Shown: one piece after another, positions 1-5,362 of the stretch | Layout of the letters: each line of letters opens with the position of its first letter | How positions within the stretch are numbered: position 1 is the stretch's first letter | DNA from: an uncultured Bacilli bacterium | GTDB lineage: Bacteria > Bacillota_I > Bacilli_A > RF39 > UBA660 | DNA length: 5,362 bases | Assembly: GCA_949440065.1 (NCBI GenBank) | Contig: CASRZP010000084.1 | Coordinates: forward strand, 1 to 5,362 | Reading direction: 5' to 3' | Notes under the pieces: model-generated | The model's input: only the letters and a program-made list of their open reading frames with translations | Told to the model about the DNA's origin: nothing | Database searches by the model: none | Made by a program: the position numbers and the translations under genes

Positions 1-24
1 TACATTTTTTAACGGTATCATCAT
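1..24 (-). CDS. 5' end of an unidentified gene, cut by the window edge
   Basis: Only the first eight codons are present, reading M-M-I-P-L-K-N-V from an ATG at 22-24 with a second ATG immediately after it. The call rests on context more than on the peptide: a strong Shine-Dalgarno (AAGGGGGTG) lies 7 nt upstream, and a good sigma-A promoter lies a short leader away. The product cannot be identified. An 'L-K-N-V' motif near the N-terminus is common in ABC-transporter ATPases, but eight residues are far too few to claim that. The gene has the same orientation as all others in the window and its own promoter, so it probably starts a new transcription unit after the lipoprotein gene. Confidence 0.7.
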
Positions 25-54
25 AGATACACCCCCTTTGAAAATAATGATGAT
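17..54 (-). repeat. Inverted repeat spanning the leader and start codon of the left-edge gene
   Basis: On the minus strand ATCATCAT (47-54) is followed, after 22 nt, by its exact complement ATGATGAT (17-24), which contains both tandem ATG codons. The Shine-Dalgarno lies in the loop. If transcription starts at about 51, only the last five bases of the first arm are in the mRNA, giving a weak 5-bp helix over the start codons. The repeat could instead be a DNA site downstream of the promoter, or chance, because the arms are simple ATC/ATG triplet repeats. Confidence 0.4.
30..39 (-). promoter_or_regulatory. Strong Shine-Dalgarno of the left-edge gene
   Basis: On the minus strand the sequence is AAAGGGGGTG, which differs by one base from the full anti-16S complement AAAGGAGGTG. 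Seven bases separate its G-run from the ATG at 24. It lies in the loop of the inverted repeat 17-54, so it would stay exposed if that structure forms. Confidence 0.8.
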
Positions 55-57
55 GAC

Positions 58-86
58 AATATAACAGACTTCTTTTCCTTTGTAAA
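58..86 (-). promoter_or_regulatory. Sigma-A type promoter of the left-edge gene
   Basis: On the minus strand a -35 box TTTACA (81-86, 5 of 6 consensus) is separated by exactly 17 nt from a -10 box TATATT (58-63, 5 of 6). A TG one base before the -10 makes it an extended -10. The expected start of transcription is near position 51, giving a leader of about 27 nt before the ATG at 24. Promoter, Shine-Dalgarno and start codon are all correctly spaced, which supports a real gene beginning at the window edge. Confidence 0.75.
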
Positions 87-111
87 ATCTATCCTTTAAC
101 AAAACCACAAC

Positions 112-156
112 AAAAAAAGACATCAATTTTTTCTTTTTCCTTAAAGGAAATTTCCT
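112..156 (-). terminator. AT-rich inverted repeats, possible weak terminator
   Basis: This segment of the lipoprotein/left-gene spacer holds overlapping symmetric elements: the 12-bp palindrome AGGAAATTTCCT (145-156), the hairpin TTTCC-TTAAA-GGAAA on the plus strand (136-150), and AAAAAGA/TCTTTTT (114-120 with 132-138). Read on the minus strand, the last pair ends in a run of seven T, as a terminator would. The stem is almost entirely A-U pairs, so an efficient intrinsic terminator is doubtful. The position, between two genes with separate promoters, is where one would be expected. Confidence 0.2.
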
Positions 157-214
157 AATTCATGCCTTTTTCTTCTTCAAAAACCTTTTTTACTACTTTT
201 TTCATTTTTTTTAA

Positions 215-238
215 ACGAAAAGAACGAGAATCTTTCGT
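215..238 (-). terminator. Stem-loop directly after the lipoprotein stop codon
   Basis: Two bases after the TAA, the minus strand reads ACGAAAGA, a 7-nt loop, then TCTTTTCGT. This gives an 8-bp stem with one bulged T, which two G-U pairs could extend. It is followed by TTT and then a run of A, not a T-run. It may protect or define the 3' end of the mRNA, but it is not a standard rho-independent terminator. Confidence 0.3.
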
Positions 239-240
239 CC

Positions 241-990
241 TTATTCACTTTTATACTTATCTCTAAAACCTTCGTACCAGTCTTTTACCTTATCTTTTCC
301 AGCAGTAACGACATCTTTAATCACTGAACCAGCATTTTTAAAGCTATCTACTAATTTAGAACCATCTTCTTGCAATTGTTCATAATTCTCATCACCGATA
401 TGATCTTTTACAAAATCTTTTCCCTTCTCAATACCTTCTTTAATTTTTTCACTAGCACTACTATACACTCTAGAAGCAGTATCTTTTATATTTTCCTTAT
501 AATTAGGAAAATACTTTTCAATTTTTTCATCGATTACCTTAGCAATAGCTAAAACCTTCTCCTTAGCAGCATCGGTTAAATCATGAAATCTAACACCACC
601 AATGGTACCATCATAAAATAAGAAGTCCACAATCGTAATAAACGTATTCGCTAACTTTTCTTTAATCGTTTCACTTTTTTCTTGATGAGCAAAATAATCA
701 ATTTGATCGTTTACTGTATTAAAATAAGAAATAACTTCTTCATCATTATTTAATTTTATCGCAGATGGTACAATTAAGGAACTATTAGTATTCACATTAG
801 TATCCATACCTTTATCCATTCCTTGCTGTTCAATCACCTTTAATTCTTCTTGATCCAAAACAGGATTCTCAATTGCTGTTTCTGTTGTTTTTTCTTTTTC
901 CTTTGGTGAATTGATATTAATATTTAACGTACAACCCGTTATAAAGTTCAAAAGAATAATACTAAGACAAAAAATTGCTATTCTTTTCAT
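241..990 (-). CDS. Secreted lipoprotein of unrecognised family, 249 aa
   Basis: The protein begins with a lipoprotein signal peptide: MKR, a hydrophobic stretch at residues 4-17, then the lipobox I-T-G-C with the lipidated cysteine at residue 20. It should therefore be anchored on the outer face of the cytoplasmic membrane. A hydrophilic Lys/Glu/Thr/Asn-rich linker follows to about residue 75. Next comes a compact, more hydrophobic segment at about 116-170 containing FLFYDG and a YFPNYKE motif. The C-terminal part (about 175-249) is a charged amphipathic helix region with a loose repeat, GKDFVKD at 190-196 and GKDKVKD at 231-237, reminiscent of LEA or apolipoprotein-like helices. The start at 990 is chosen because GAGGGG lies just upstream, the signal peptide begins there, and a consensus promoter overlaps all longer versions. 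An open frame runs back to 1092, but that part translates the promoter. The function is unknown; the gene is a single-gene unit or receives read-through from the ATPase gene. Confidence 0.85.
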   Translation of the reverse strand: MKRIAIFCLSIILLNFITGCTLNININSPKEKEKTTETAIENPVLDQEELKVIEQQGMDKGMDTNVNTNSSLIVPSAIKLNNDEEVISYFNTVNDQIDYFAHQEKSETIKEKLANTFITIVDFLFYDGTIGGVRFHDLTDAAKEKVLAIAKVIDEKIEKYFPNYKENIKDTASRVYSSASEKIKEGIEKGKDFVKDHIGDENYEQLQEDGSKLVDSFKNAGSVIKDVVTAGKDKVKDWYEGFRDKYKSE

Positions 991-994
991 TCTA

Positions 995-1000
995 CCCCTC
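995..1000 (-). promoter_or_regulatory. Shine-Dalgarno that fixes the lipoprotein start
   Basis: GAGGGG on the minus strand; its GAGG core is 6 nt from the ATG at 990. In-frame ATG codons further upstream lie at or before the predicted transcription start and have no comparable site. Confidence 0.7.
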
Positions 1001-1012
1001 ATTTCCATGCAC

Positions 1013-1041
1013 ATTATACCACATTTTATGCAAAATGTCAA
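1013..1041 (-). promoter_or_regulatory. Perfect-consensus sigma-A promoter of the lipoprotein gene
   Basis: On the minus strand TTGACA (1036-1041) is followed by a 17-nt spacer and then TATAAT (1013-1018), preceded by TGG, so the -10 is also of the extended type. Every consensus position is met. Transcription should start near 1005-1008, leaving a leader of only about 15-18 nt before the ATG at 990. Such a promoter would be very strong unless repressed, and the spacer carries an inverted repeat suited to a repressor. Confidence 0.9.
1021..1038. repeat. 7-4-7 inverted repeat in the promoter spacer, candidate operator
   Basis: The plus strand reads ACATTTT-ATGC-AAAATGT, a perfect 7-bp inverted repeat around a 4-nt centre. 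It fills the spacer between the -35 and -10 boxes of the lipoprotein promoter and overlaps the -35 by three bases. Size and placement fit a dimeric helix-turn-helix repressor that blocks RNA polymerase. No regulator gene is visible in the window, so the binding protein is unknown. Part of the symmetry could arise by chance in AT-rich DNA. Confidence 0.5.
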
Positions 1042-1081
1042 AAAGTGACTGAGAATAAGGAGAATTTGTTTTGTCTTAAAC

Positions 1082-3718
1082 CTAAACACCACCGTAGATA
1101 CCTTTACTTCTTAGATATAATTTTCTTATCCAATCAATGGGAATTACGCTAAAAGCAAGTAAAATCATAATTTCAAGTTCTCTTAATGTAAGCCCCGCAG
1201 TTCTAAATAGACTTCCTCCATAATAAATCAAAACTAACTGTACTACGGCAATAAAGATAATGGTGATAATAAAAATACGATTCAATCTAATATAAGCTAG
1301 CAAATTTAGACGATTGGTTCTAGCATTAAAACTATTAAATATCCCAATAAAGATGAAAAGTCCAAAAAAAGCGGTGAGAAAGTACTGATCATTAGGTCCC
1401 GTTCTAAACATTTGATGGAAAAATGGGCTTTTTAGAAAAAATACACATAAAAAGGCCGAGTAAATTCCAGTAAAAATAATTTCATCCATCATATAACGAT
1501 TAATAATCGCTTCATCTTTCTTCTTCGGTTTTTCCTTCATGTACTCTAATAACGGAGGCTCATAAGCAAAAGCAATTCCTGCTAAAGTATCCATTACCAT
1601 ATTAATCCATAACATTTGAATTACCGTAACAGGAGTATCTACCCCGATGAATGGTCCTAAAATAGATAAGCTAATCGCACAAAGGTTTACCGTAAGTTGA
1701 AAGATAATAAATTTTCGAATACTTTTAAATATGGTTCTTCCAAAAAGTATTGCTTTAGCAATAGATGCAAAATTATCATCTAAAATTACCACATCACTTG
1801 CTTCTTTAGCAACTTCAGTCCCTGACCCCATCGCAAAACCGACGTCTGCTCTTTTTAATGCTGGAGCATCATTTACTCCATCACCTGTCATACCTACTAC
1901 CAAATCTAACTCTTGTGATAACCTTACTAATCTTGATTTATCTTGAGGTAAAGCTCGTGATAAAATACTTAATCTTGGCAAAATTTGTTTAACTTTTTCA
2001 TCAGATAGCTGACTAAATTCATCGCTGGTTAAGACAATATCATCACTAGAATTTAAAAGTCCCACTTCTTTTCCAATGGCAATGGCTGTATCCTTATTAT
2101 CTCCTGTAATCATCACTGTTTTAATTCCTGCTTCACTAACTAACTTAATTCCTTCAACTGCTTCACTTCTTACCTCATCTTTAATATAAATAATGCCCAC
2201 TAAACTTAAATGGGAAAAACTACGTACCCTTCTCCTATCACGACTAGTAGCAAGTGCTAAAACACGAATTCCTTCCTGTGTTTTTCTTTTTACTTCTTCT
2301 TCTACCTTCTTACTATGATAAAAAGGCATTCTTTTTCCCATTTCGGTATAATAACTATCACAAAAAGGAAGAATCTTCTCAGGTGCACCTTTAATCAAAC
2401 ATAACTCTTCCTCATCTTTAATGATACAACTAGAGTATTTCATTTTGCTATCAAAAGGAGTGCTATCTAAAACCTGTACCTTATCATTTAAAGGCTTTCC
2501 TAAAAAATGTAAAAGAGCTCTATCGGTTATATTTCCTCCGATAACTTCTAAATTCTCACTAAAACGAGCCCCATTATTATAATAGATCGATTGCCTAACA
2601 ATTTTTTCTAACCTTGGATAACGTCTTACCTCATCTATAGTACGATAAACTTTAGCATCTCCTAAACGAATACCAACAACTTCTAGTTTTCCCTTTGTTA
2701 AGGTTCCTGTTTTATCCGTAAATAAAATATTTAAATTTCCCGCGGTTTCAATTCCCATAAGTTTTCTCACTAAAACTTTATTTTTAAGCATTCGCTTCAT
2801 ATTGGATGATAATACCAAGGTAATCATCATCGGTAACCCTTCAGGAACAGCAACGACAATAATGGTTACACTTAATGTTAAAGCATAAAGAATATGTCCA
2901 AAGAGAAAAGGAAAATTGGTAACATCTTCTATAATTTTTGCCATATTAAATTGATTATCAATTACCAAAATAGAAAATAAATAAGAAAATGCCACCAAAA
3001 AGGCTCCAATGTATCCGATACGACTAATGATTTTCGCTAAGTGACGAAGTCTTATTTTTAATGGACTTTCTGGTTGCTTTTCTTGAAGTTCCTTAGCAAG
3101 CTTCCCATAAAAGGTTTCACTTCCTACCTTTTTTACTTCCATTATTCCTTCTTTAGCATACACCACACTTCCACGATAAAGTAAATTTTCTTCTTTAGGA
3201 TTTACTCCACCAACAAAAGGAATTTTATAAGATTCTTTGGCTTCTCCATTTAAACTAGACTCATCAATGGTAACCTCTCCATCAACTAACACTCCGTCTG
3301 CTGGAACTTTATCTCCTATAGATAATACAACCAAATCATTAACAACAATTTCCTCAATAGGAATTTCTAAAATTTTCCCCTCACGTATTACTCGGGTTTT
3401 AATTCTTTCTGCTTCTTCTTGTAATTTTTCAAAAGCTTTTTCACTTCCATACTCAGAAATAGTGGAAATAAAGGATGCTAAAAAAATAGCTATCACAATA
3501 CCTATTGTTTCAAACCAATCAAATTCTTGAAACAAAAACACCGTTTTTATTCCTAAAGCGATTAATAAAATACGAATAATCGGGTCTCCTAATGTACGAA
3601 TAAATTGCTTAATAAAACTATCTTGAACTATCTTTTCTAATACATTCTTCCCATACTTTTTTCTGTTTTCTAATACTTCCTTTTCACTTAATCCACTAAA
3701 ATTTCTTTTTTCATACAT
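1082..3718 (-). CDS. Calcium-transporting P-type ATPase, PMCA-like (P2B)
   Basis: An ATP-driven cation pump of the cytoplasmic membrane, most likely exporting Ca2+. The 878 residues are full length. In order: an N-terminal cation-ATPase segment (about 8-30, with GLSEKEV and YGKN); membrane helices M1-M2 (about 45-64 and 68-87); the actuator domain with NGEA at 157-160, where most relatives have TGES; M3 (about 233-253); M4 with VPEGLP (291-296); the phosphorylation motif DKTGTLT with Asp335; the nucleotide-binding domain with Phe422 and KGAPE (443-447); MITGDN (536-541); TGDGVNDAP (611-619); and M5-M10 (about 668-865). M5 has QLTVN followed by Ala681, where SERCA pumps have a site-I glutamate, and M6 has N706 and D710 in NMVMD. 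This matches PMCA pumps with a single Ca2+ site formed by Glu293, Asn706 and Asp710. The ATG is preceded by AGGAGG at 7 nt. It lies 79 nt downstream of the SWIM gene. The exact ion is inferred from family motifs. Confidence 0.95.
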   Translation of the reverse strand: MYEKRNFSGLSEKEVLENRKKYGKNVLEKIVQDSFIKQFIRTLGDPIIRILLIALGIKTVFLFQEFDWFETIGIVIAIFLASFISTISEYGSEKAFEKLQEEAERIKTRVIREGKILEIPIEEIVVNDLVVLSIGDKVPADGVLVDGEVTIDESSLNGEAKESYKIPFVGGVNPKEENLLYRGSVVYAKEGIMEVKKVGSETFYGKLAKELQEKQPESPLKIRLRHLAKIISRIGYIGAFLVAFSYLFSILVIDNQFNMAKIIEDVTNFPFLFGHILYALTLSVTIIVVAVPEGLPMMITLVLSSNMKRMLKNKVLVRKLMGIETAGNLNILFTDKTGTLTKGKLEVVGIRLGDAKVYRTIDEVRRYPRLEKIVRQSIYYNNGARFSENLEVIGGNITDRALLHFLGKPLNDKVQVLDSTPFDSKMKYSSCIIKDEEELCLIKGAPEKILPFCDSYYTEMGKRMPFYHSKKVEEEVKRKTQEGIRVLALATSRDRRRVRSFSHLSLVGIIYIKDEVRSEAVEGIKLVSEAGIKTVMITGDNKDTAIAIGKEVGLLNSSDDIVLTSDEFSQLSDEKVKQILPRLSILSRALPQDKSRLVRLSQELDLVVGMTGDGVNDAPALKRADVGFAMGSGTEVAKEASDVVILDDNFASIAKAILFGRTIFKSIRKFIIFQLTVNLCAISLSILGPFIGVDTPVTVIQMLWINMVMDTLAGIAFAYEPPLLEYMKEKPKKKDEAIINRYMMDEIIFTGIYSAFLCVFFLKSPFFHQMFRTGPNDQYFLTAFFGLFIFIGIFNSFNARTNRLNLLAYIRLNRIFIITIIFIAVVQLVLIYYGGSLFRTAGLTLRELEIMILLAFSVIPIDWIRKLYLRSKGIYGGV

Positions 3719-3725
3719 AGAATAA

Positions 3726-3731
3726 CCTCCT
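3726..3731 (-). promoter_or_regulatory. Perfect Shine-Dalgarno of the Ca2+-ATPase
   Basis: AGGAGG on the minus strand, 7 nt before the ATG at 3718. This supports that start and efficient translation. Confidence 0.85.
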
Positions 3732-3762
3732 ATACACTATATGAATAGAAGGCTTTGACTAA

Positions 3763-3791
3763 ATCATTTATTCATTTACAAAATTTGGCAA
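3763..3791 (-). promoter_or_regulatory. Weak promoter candidate for the Ca2+-ATPase
   Basis: In the 79-nt gap after the SWIM gene, the best match on the minus strand is TTGCCA (3786-3791, 5 of 6) with a 17-nt spacer and AATGAT (3763-3768, 4 of 6). A TATAGT further downstream has no good -35. A 7-bp inverted repeat, 3741-3747 with 3769-3775, lies between here and the start codon and overlaps the spacer edge. Co-transcription with the SWIM gene is at least as likely as a separate promoter. Confidence 0.25.
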
Positions 3792-3797
3792 TTTTTG

Positions 3798-5285
3798 CTA
3801 TTTTAAATATGTTAAACATGAAATAAATACTCTTTTAAAATGCTCATTGCCGTTGGCCATACGCTTAATTTTTCCTAAAAGTTTGGGGCTTTTTCCTAAA
3901 GGTGTTCCTAGAATATCTTGTATTTGAAAAATATAATACATCAAATTCATTGCTTCATTTTCACTTTTACAAGATGGAATATTTGCTTTAACATAAGTAA
4001 TATTATTATTGATGATTTTTTCTTGATAAGAAGAATCAAACTCACTTGCGTGATTGTTTAAAACTTCTAATCCCCCTTGTAAGTAAAAGTTAAATAAACG
4101 TTCTAAATCTTTTTCTTGTTTTATCACACGATAATAATCATTTACATTATGATTAAATAAGGCTTCTAAATATTTTTCCTTTTTTACTTGAAATTTTACC
4201 TTTGATACATTAGATTTTAATATATTGTAGCAATCATAAGTAGGTGCTTGATAGAAAATAAACTCTGCCAAATCATTAAATTTTGCCTGCTCATTTTTAT
4301 TCTGATATAATTCTAATAACAAATAAGCATGTTCTTCCATAAGGTGTTCTTGTTTTCTTAATTCCTCTAACTCTACAATGACTTCTTCTACTCTTTCTTC
4401 TTTTATCCTTTGATGGATATAATAATCTAACACACTTGTATATTCATCCTTATAACCATTAATCATCTTTAATGCCTCACTTTTATCTAGATATTCGTAA
4501 TTCAATTTGATTTTTGCTAACAAATAAGTTTCATGATTTTCTAAATTTCCATCTTGATTAATCCAATTTAATAAATCCATTAATTTTTCTGCTTCCAAAT
4601 AAGTCGACACTTTATTTGCCATTAAGGAAAAAATATCTTCTAAAGTAATGGCAAAATTGTATTTACTATACCACTTGCTAGATTCCATAATGAAATCACT
4701 GTGGTTTACTAGTAAGCTCCTTAAAATACTATTTAGCGATAAGATATTTTCAGATAAACTATCCTTTAATAAGTCTATTTCTACTTGACTAAGCACACTA
4801 AATAAATAAAAGACTTTTTGACAAACTTCTTCCTCATTATCTAATAAAGCATCATCTAAAAGGGCTAACTCGCGTTTAAAAAAATCTTGAAAAGCATTAT
4901 ATGGTTGATAAGATTGTTCTGCTTTTTCTATTTTCTCTTCTACTTTTTTTACATATTGCTTAAATGTTTTAGGAAATACTTTTAAATCAATTTCAATAGG
5001 AGTAATTTTTTCTTTATCTTTAATCGCACAAGCACACGCAATAATATGTTTACAAGGACTTGATATTAAATCAGGACAGTCACAGGAAAAATTAATTCGA
5101 TTGGTTAAAAAATCGATCATTACCTGATGTATTCCTTCTTCATCTTGAGTAACACCTAAATATCGATCATTATCTTTAATGATTTCTTTTACATGTCCCG
5201 TTTTGTAATACAAATATCCACTTTTTAATAAATGATTAGCAAAAATATCCCTTAAATTTAAATGAGCTATTTTTATATTTCTCAA
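3798..5285 (-). CDS. SWIM zinc-finger domain protein
   Basis: From a TTG start at 5285 the protein has 495 residues. Near the N-terminus is a SWIM zinc-finger signature, C-D-C, seven residues, C-K-H, with Cys68, Cys70, Cys78 and His80 as zinc ligands. It is preceded by a short segment containing KSGYLYYKTGHV, typical of the region before SWIM. SWIM domains bind DNA or other proteins, and bacterial members often accompany SNF2-family helicases; none is visible here. A charged, probably coiled-coil stretch follows (about 112-127). The remainder to the C-terminus is almost entirely helical, with leucine and tyrosine spacing suggestive of a TPR-like solenoid, which would fit a scaffold. No catalytic motif is seen. 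Start choice: the open frame extends to GTG codons at 5294 and 5297, but only the TTG has a well-placed ribosome site. If GTG 5297 is used, the protein has 499 residues. There is no ATG before residue 56. It may share a transcript with the downstream ATPase gene. Confidence 0.85.
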   Translation of the reverse strand: MRNIKIAHLNLRDIFANHLLKSGYLYYKTGHVKEIIKDNDRYLGVTQDEEGIHQVMIDFLTNRINFSCDCPDLISSPCKHIIACACAIKDKEKITPIEIDLKVFPKTFKQYVKKVEEKIEKAEQSYQPYNAFQDFFKRELALLDDALLDNEEEVCQKVFYLFSVLSQVEIDLLKDSLSENILSLNSILRSLLVNHSDFIMESSKWYSKYNFAITLEDIFSLMANKVSTYLEAEKLMDLLNWINQDGNLENHETYLLAKIKLNYEYLDKSEALKMINGYKDEYTSVLDYYIHQRIKEERVEEVIVELEELRKQEHLMEEHAYLLLELYQNKNEQAKFNDLAEFIFYQAPTYDCYNILKSNVSKVKFQVKKEKYLEALFNHNVNDYYRVIKQEKDLERLFNFYLQGGLEVLNNHASEFDSSYQEKIINNNITYVKANIPSCKSENEAMNLMYYIFQIQDILGTPLGKSPKLLGKIKRMANGNEHFKRVFISCLTYLK

Positions 5286-5289
5286 ATTT

Positions 5290-5302
5290 ATCACCACTCT
5301 TT
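5290..5302 (-). promoter_or_regulatory. Ribosome binding site that favours the TTG start of the SWIM gene
   Basis: On the minus strand AAAGAGTGGTGAT resembles the anti-16S complement AAAGGAGGTGAT with one extra base, and shares GGTGAT exactly. It sits 4 nt before the TTG at 5285, with the GG-containing core about 8 nt away. It overlaps the two GTG codons at 5294 and 5297, which themselves have no usable site upstream. Confidence 0.5.
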
Positions 5303-5303
5303 A

Positions 5304-5362
5304 TTATTTTTCATTTTCTAAATTAGTTGTTGTTTTTATTGTTTCAAACCCTTCTTTTTTGA
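5304..5362 (-). CDS. Possible 3' end of an upstream gene
   Basis: A reading frame enters from the right edge, gives 18 hydrophilic codons ending in N-L-E-N-E-K, and closes with tandem stops TAATAA (5301-5306), 15 nt before the SWIM start at 5285. The length is too short to exclude chance in AT-rich DNA. The Lys/Glu-rich composition, the double stop and the lack of a convincing promoter in this stretch fit an operon with the SWIM gene. The product is unknown. Confidence 0.3.
   Translation of the reverse strand, partial: KKEGFETIKTTTNLENEK

Noticed and set aside
155..205. Sixteen-codon minus-strand frame starting MKKVVKKVF
   Set aside because: It has no Shine-Dalgarno (only an A-run precedes the ATG), is very short, and its Lys codons simply reflect the A-rich sequence.
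370..552. Plus-strand open frame antisense to the lipoprotein gene
   Set aside because: Phe/Ile-rich peptide mirroring the Lys/Glu-rich codons opposite; no ribosome site, and it lies within a well-supported gene.
1037..1049. GTCA-AAAAG-TGAC hairpin as a terminator of the ATPase gene
   Set aside because: Only a 4-bp stem, no T-run, and it overlaps the -35 of the lipoprotein promoter.
991..1092. N-terminal extension of the lipoprotein reading frame, adding 34 residues
   Set aside because: It would translate the -35, spacer and -10 of a consensus promoter, overlap the ATPase stop, lack a ribosome site, and bury the signal peptide.
1731..1946. Plus-strand open frame antisense to the ATPase gene
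   Set aside because: It is opposite the conserved TGDGVNDAP-to-M5 region of the pump, whose protein motifs fully explain the sequence.
3237..3530. Plus-strand open frame of 97 codons antisense to the ATPase gene
   Set aside because: It lies opposite the actuator domain and M2 of the pump; Ser/Thr/Ile-rich low-information peptide with no independent gene signals.
3781..3798. CAAAATT...AATTTTTG symmetry just after the SWIM stop codon as a terminator
   Set aside because: Arms are nearly all A-T with a one-base mismatch in length, and there is no T-run after them on the minus strand.

Overview
The window looks like chromosomal DNA from a low-GC Gram-positive-type bacterium (Bacillota, or a relative near the Mollicutes). 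The DNA is AT-rich throughout, the Shine-Dalgarno sites are strong (AGGAGG, AAGGGGGTG), one promoter matches the sigma-A consensus exactly, there is a lipobox lipoprotein, and the proteins are rich in Lys, Ile, Asn and Glu. Trp is encoded by TGG where I checked. The stops seen are TAA and TAG only, so the standard bacterial code fits, but code 4 is not formally excluded. No species is claimed.

Every supported gene is on the minus strand, so in transcription order the window runs from right to left. (1) At 5304-5362 there may be the last codons of an upstream gene, ending in TAATAA. (2) At 3798-5285 is a SWIM zinc-finger protein with a long helical C-terminal region. (3) At 1082-3718 is a complete PMCA-like (P2B) calcium-transporting P-type ATPase. 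(4) At 241-990 is a 249-residue secreted lipoprotein of no family I recognise. (5) At 1-24 are the first eight codons of another gene that leaves the window.

Transcription: the SWIM gene and the ATPase are 79 nt apart with no convincing terminator and only a weak promoter candidate between them, so they may be co-transcribed. The lipoprotein has its own promoter, a perfect TTGACA-17-TATAAT with an extended -10 TG. Its spacer is filled by a 7-4-7 inverted repeat that could be a repressor operator. This promoter also shows that translation starts at 990, not at start codons further upstream. The left-edge gene has a good promoter (TTTACA-17-TATATT, extended -10) and a strong Shine-Dalgarno; an inverted repeat there pairs the start of its leader with its two tandem ATG codons.

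Functionally, the ATPase should export Ca2+ from the cytoplasm. The SWIM protein probably binds nucleic acid or protein. The lipoprotein is anchored on the outer face of the membrane. Nothing in the sequence shows that these three act together. No RNA gene, CRISPR array, insertion sequence or other mobile element was seen. The points most worth a second look are the lipoprotein with its operator-like promoter, and the ATPase's NGEA in place of TGES.
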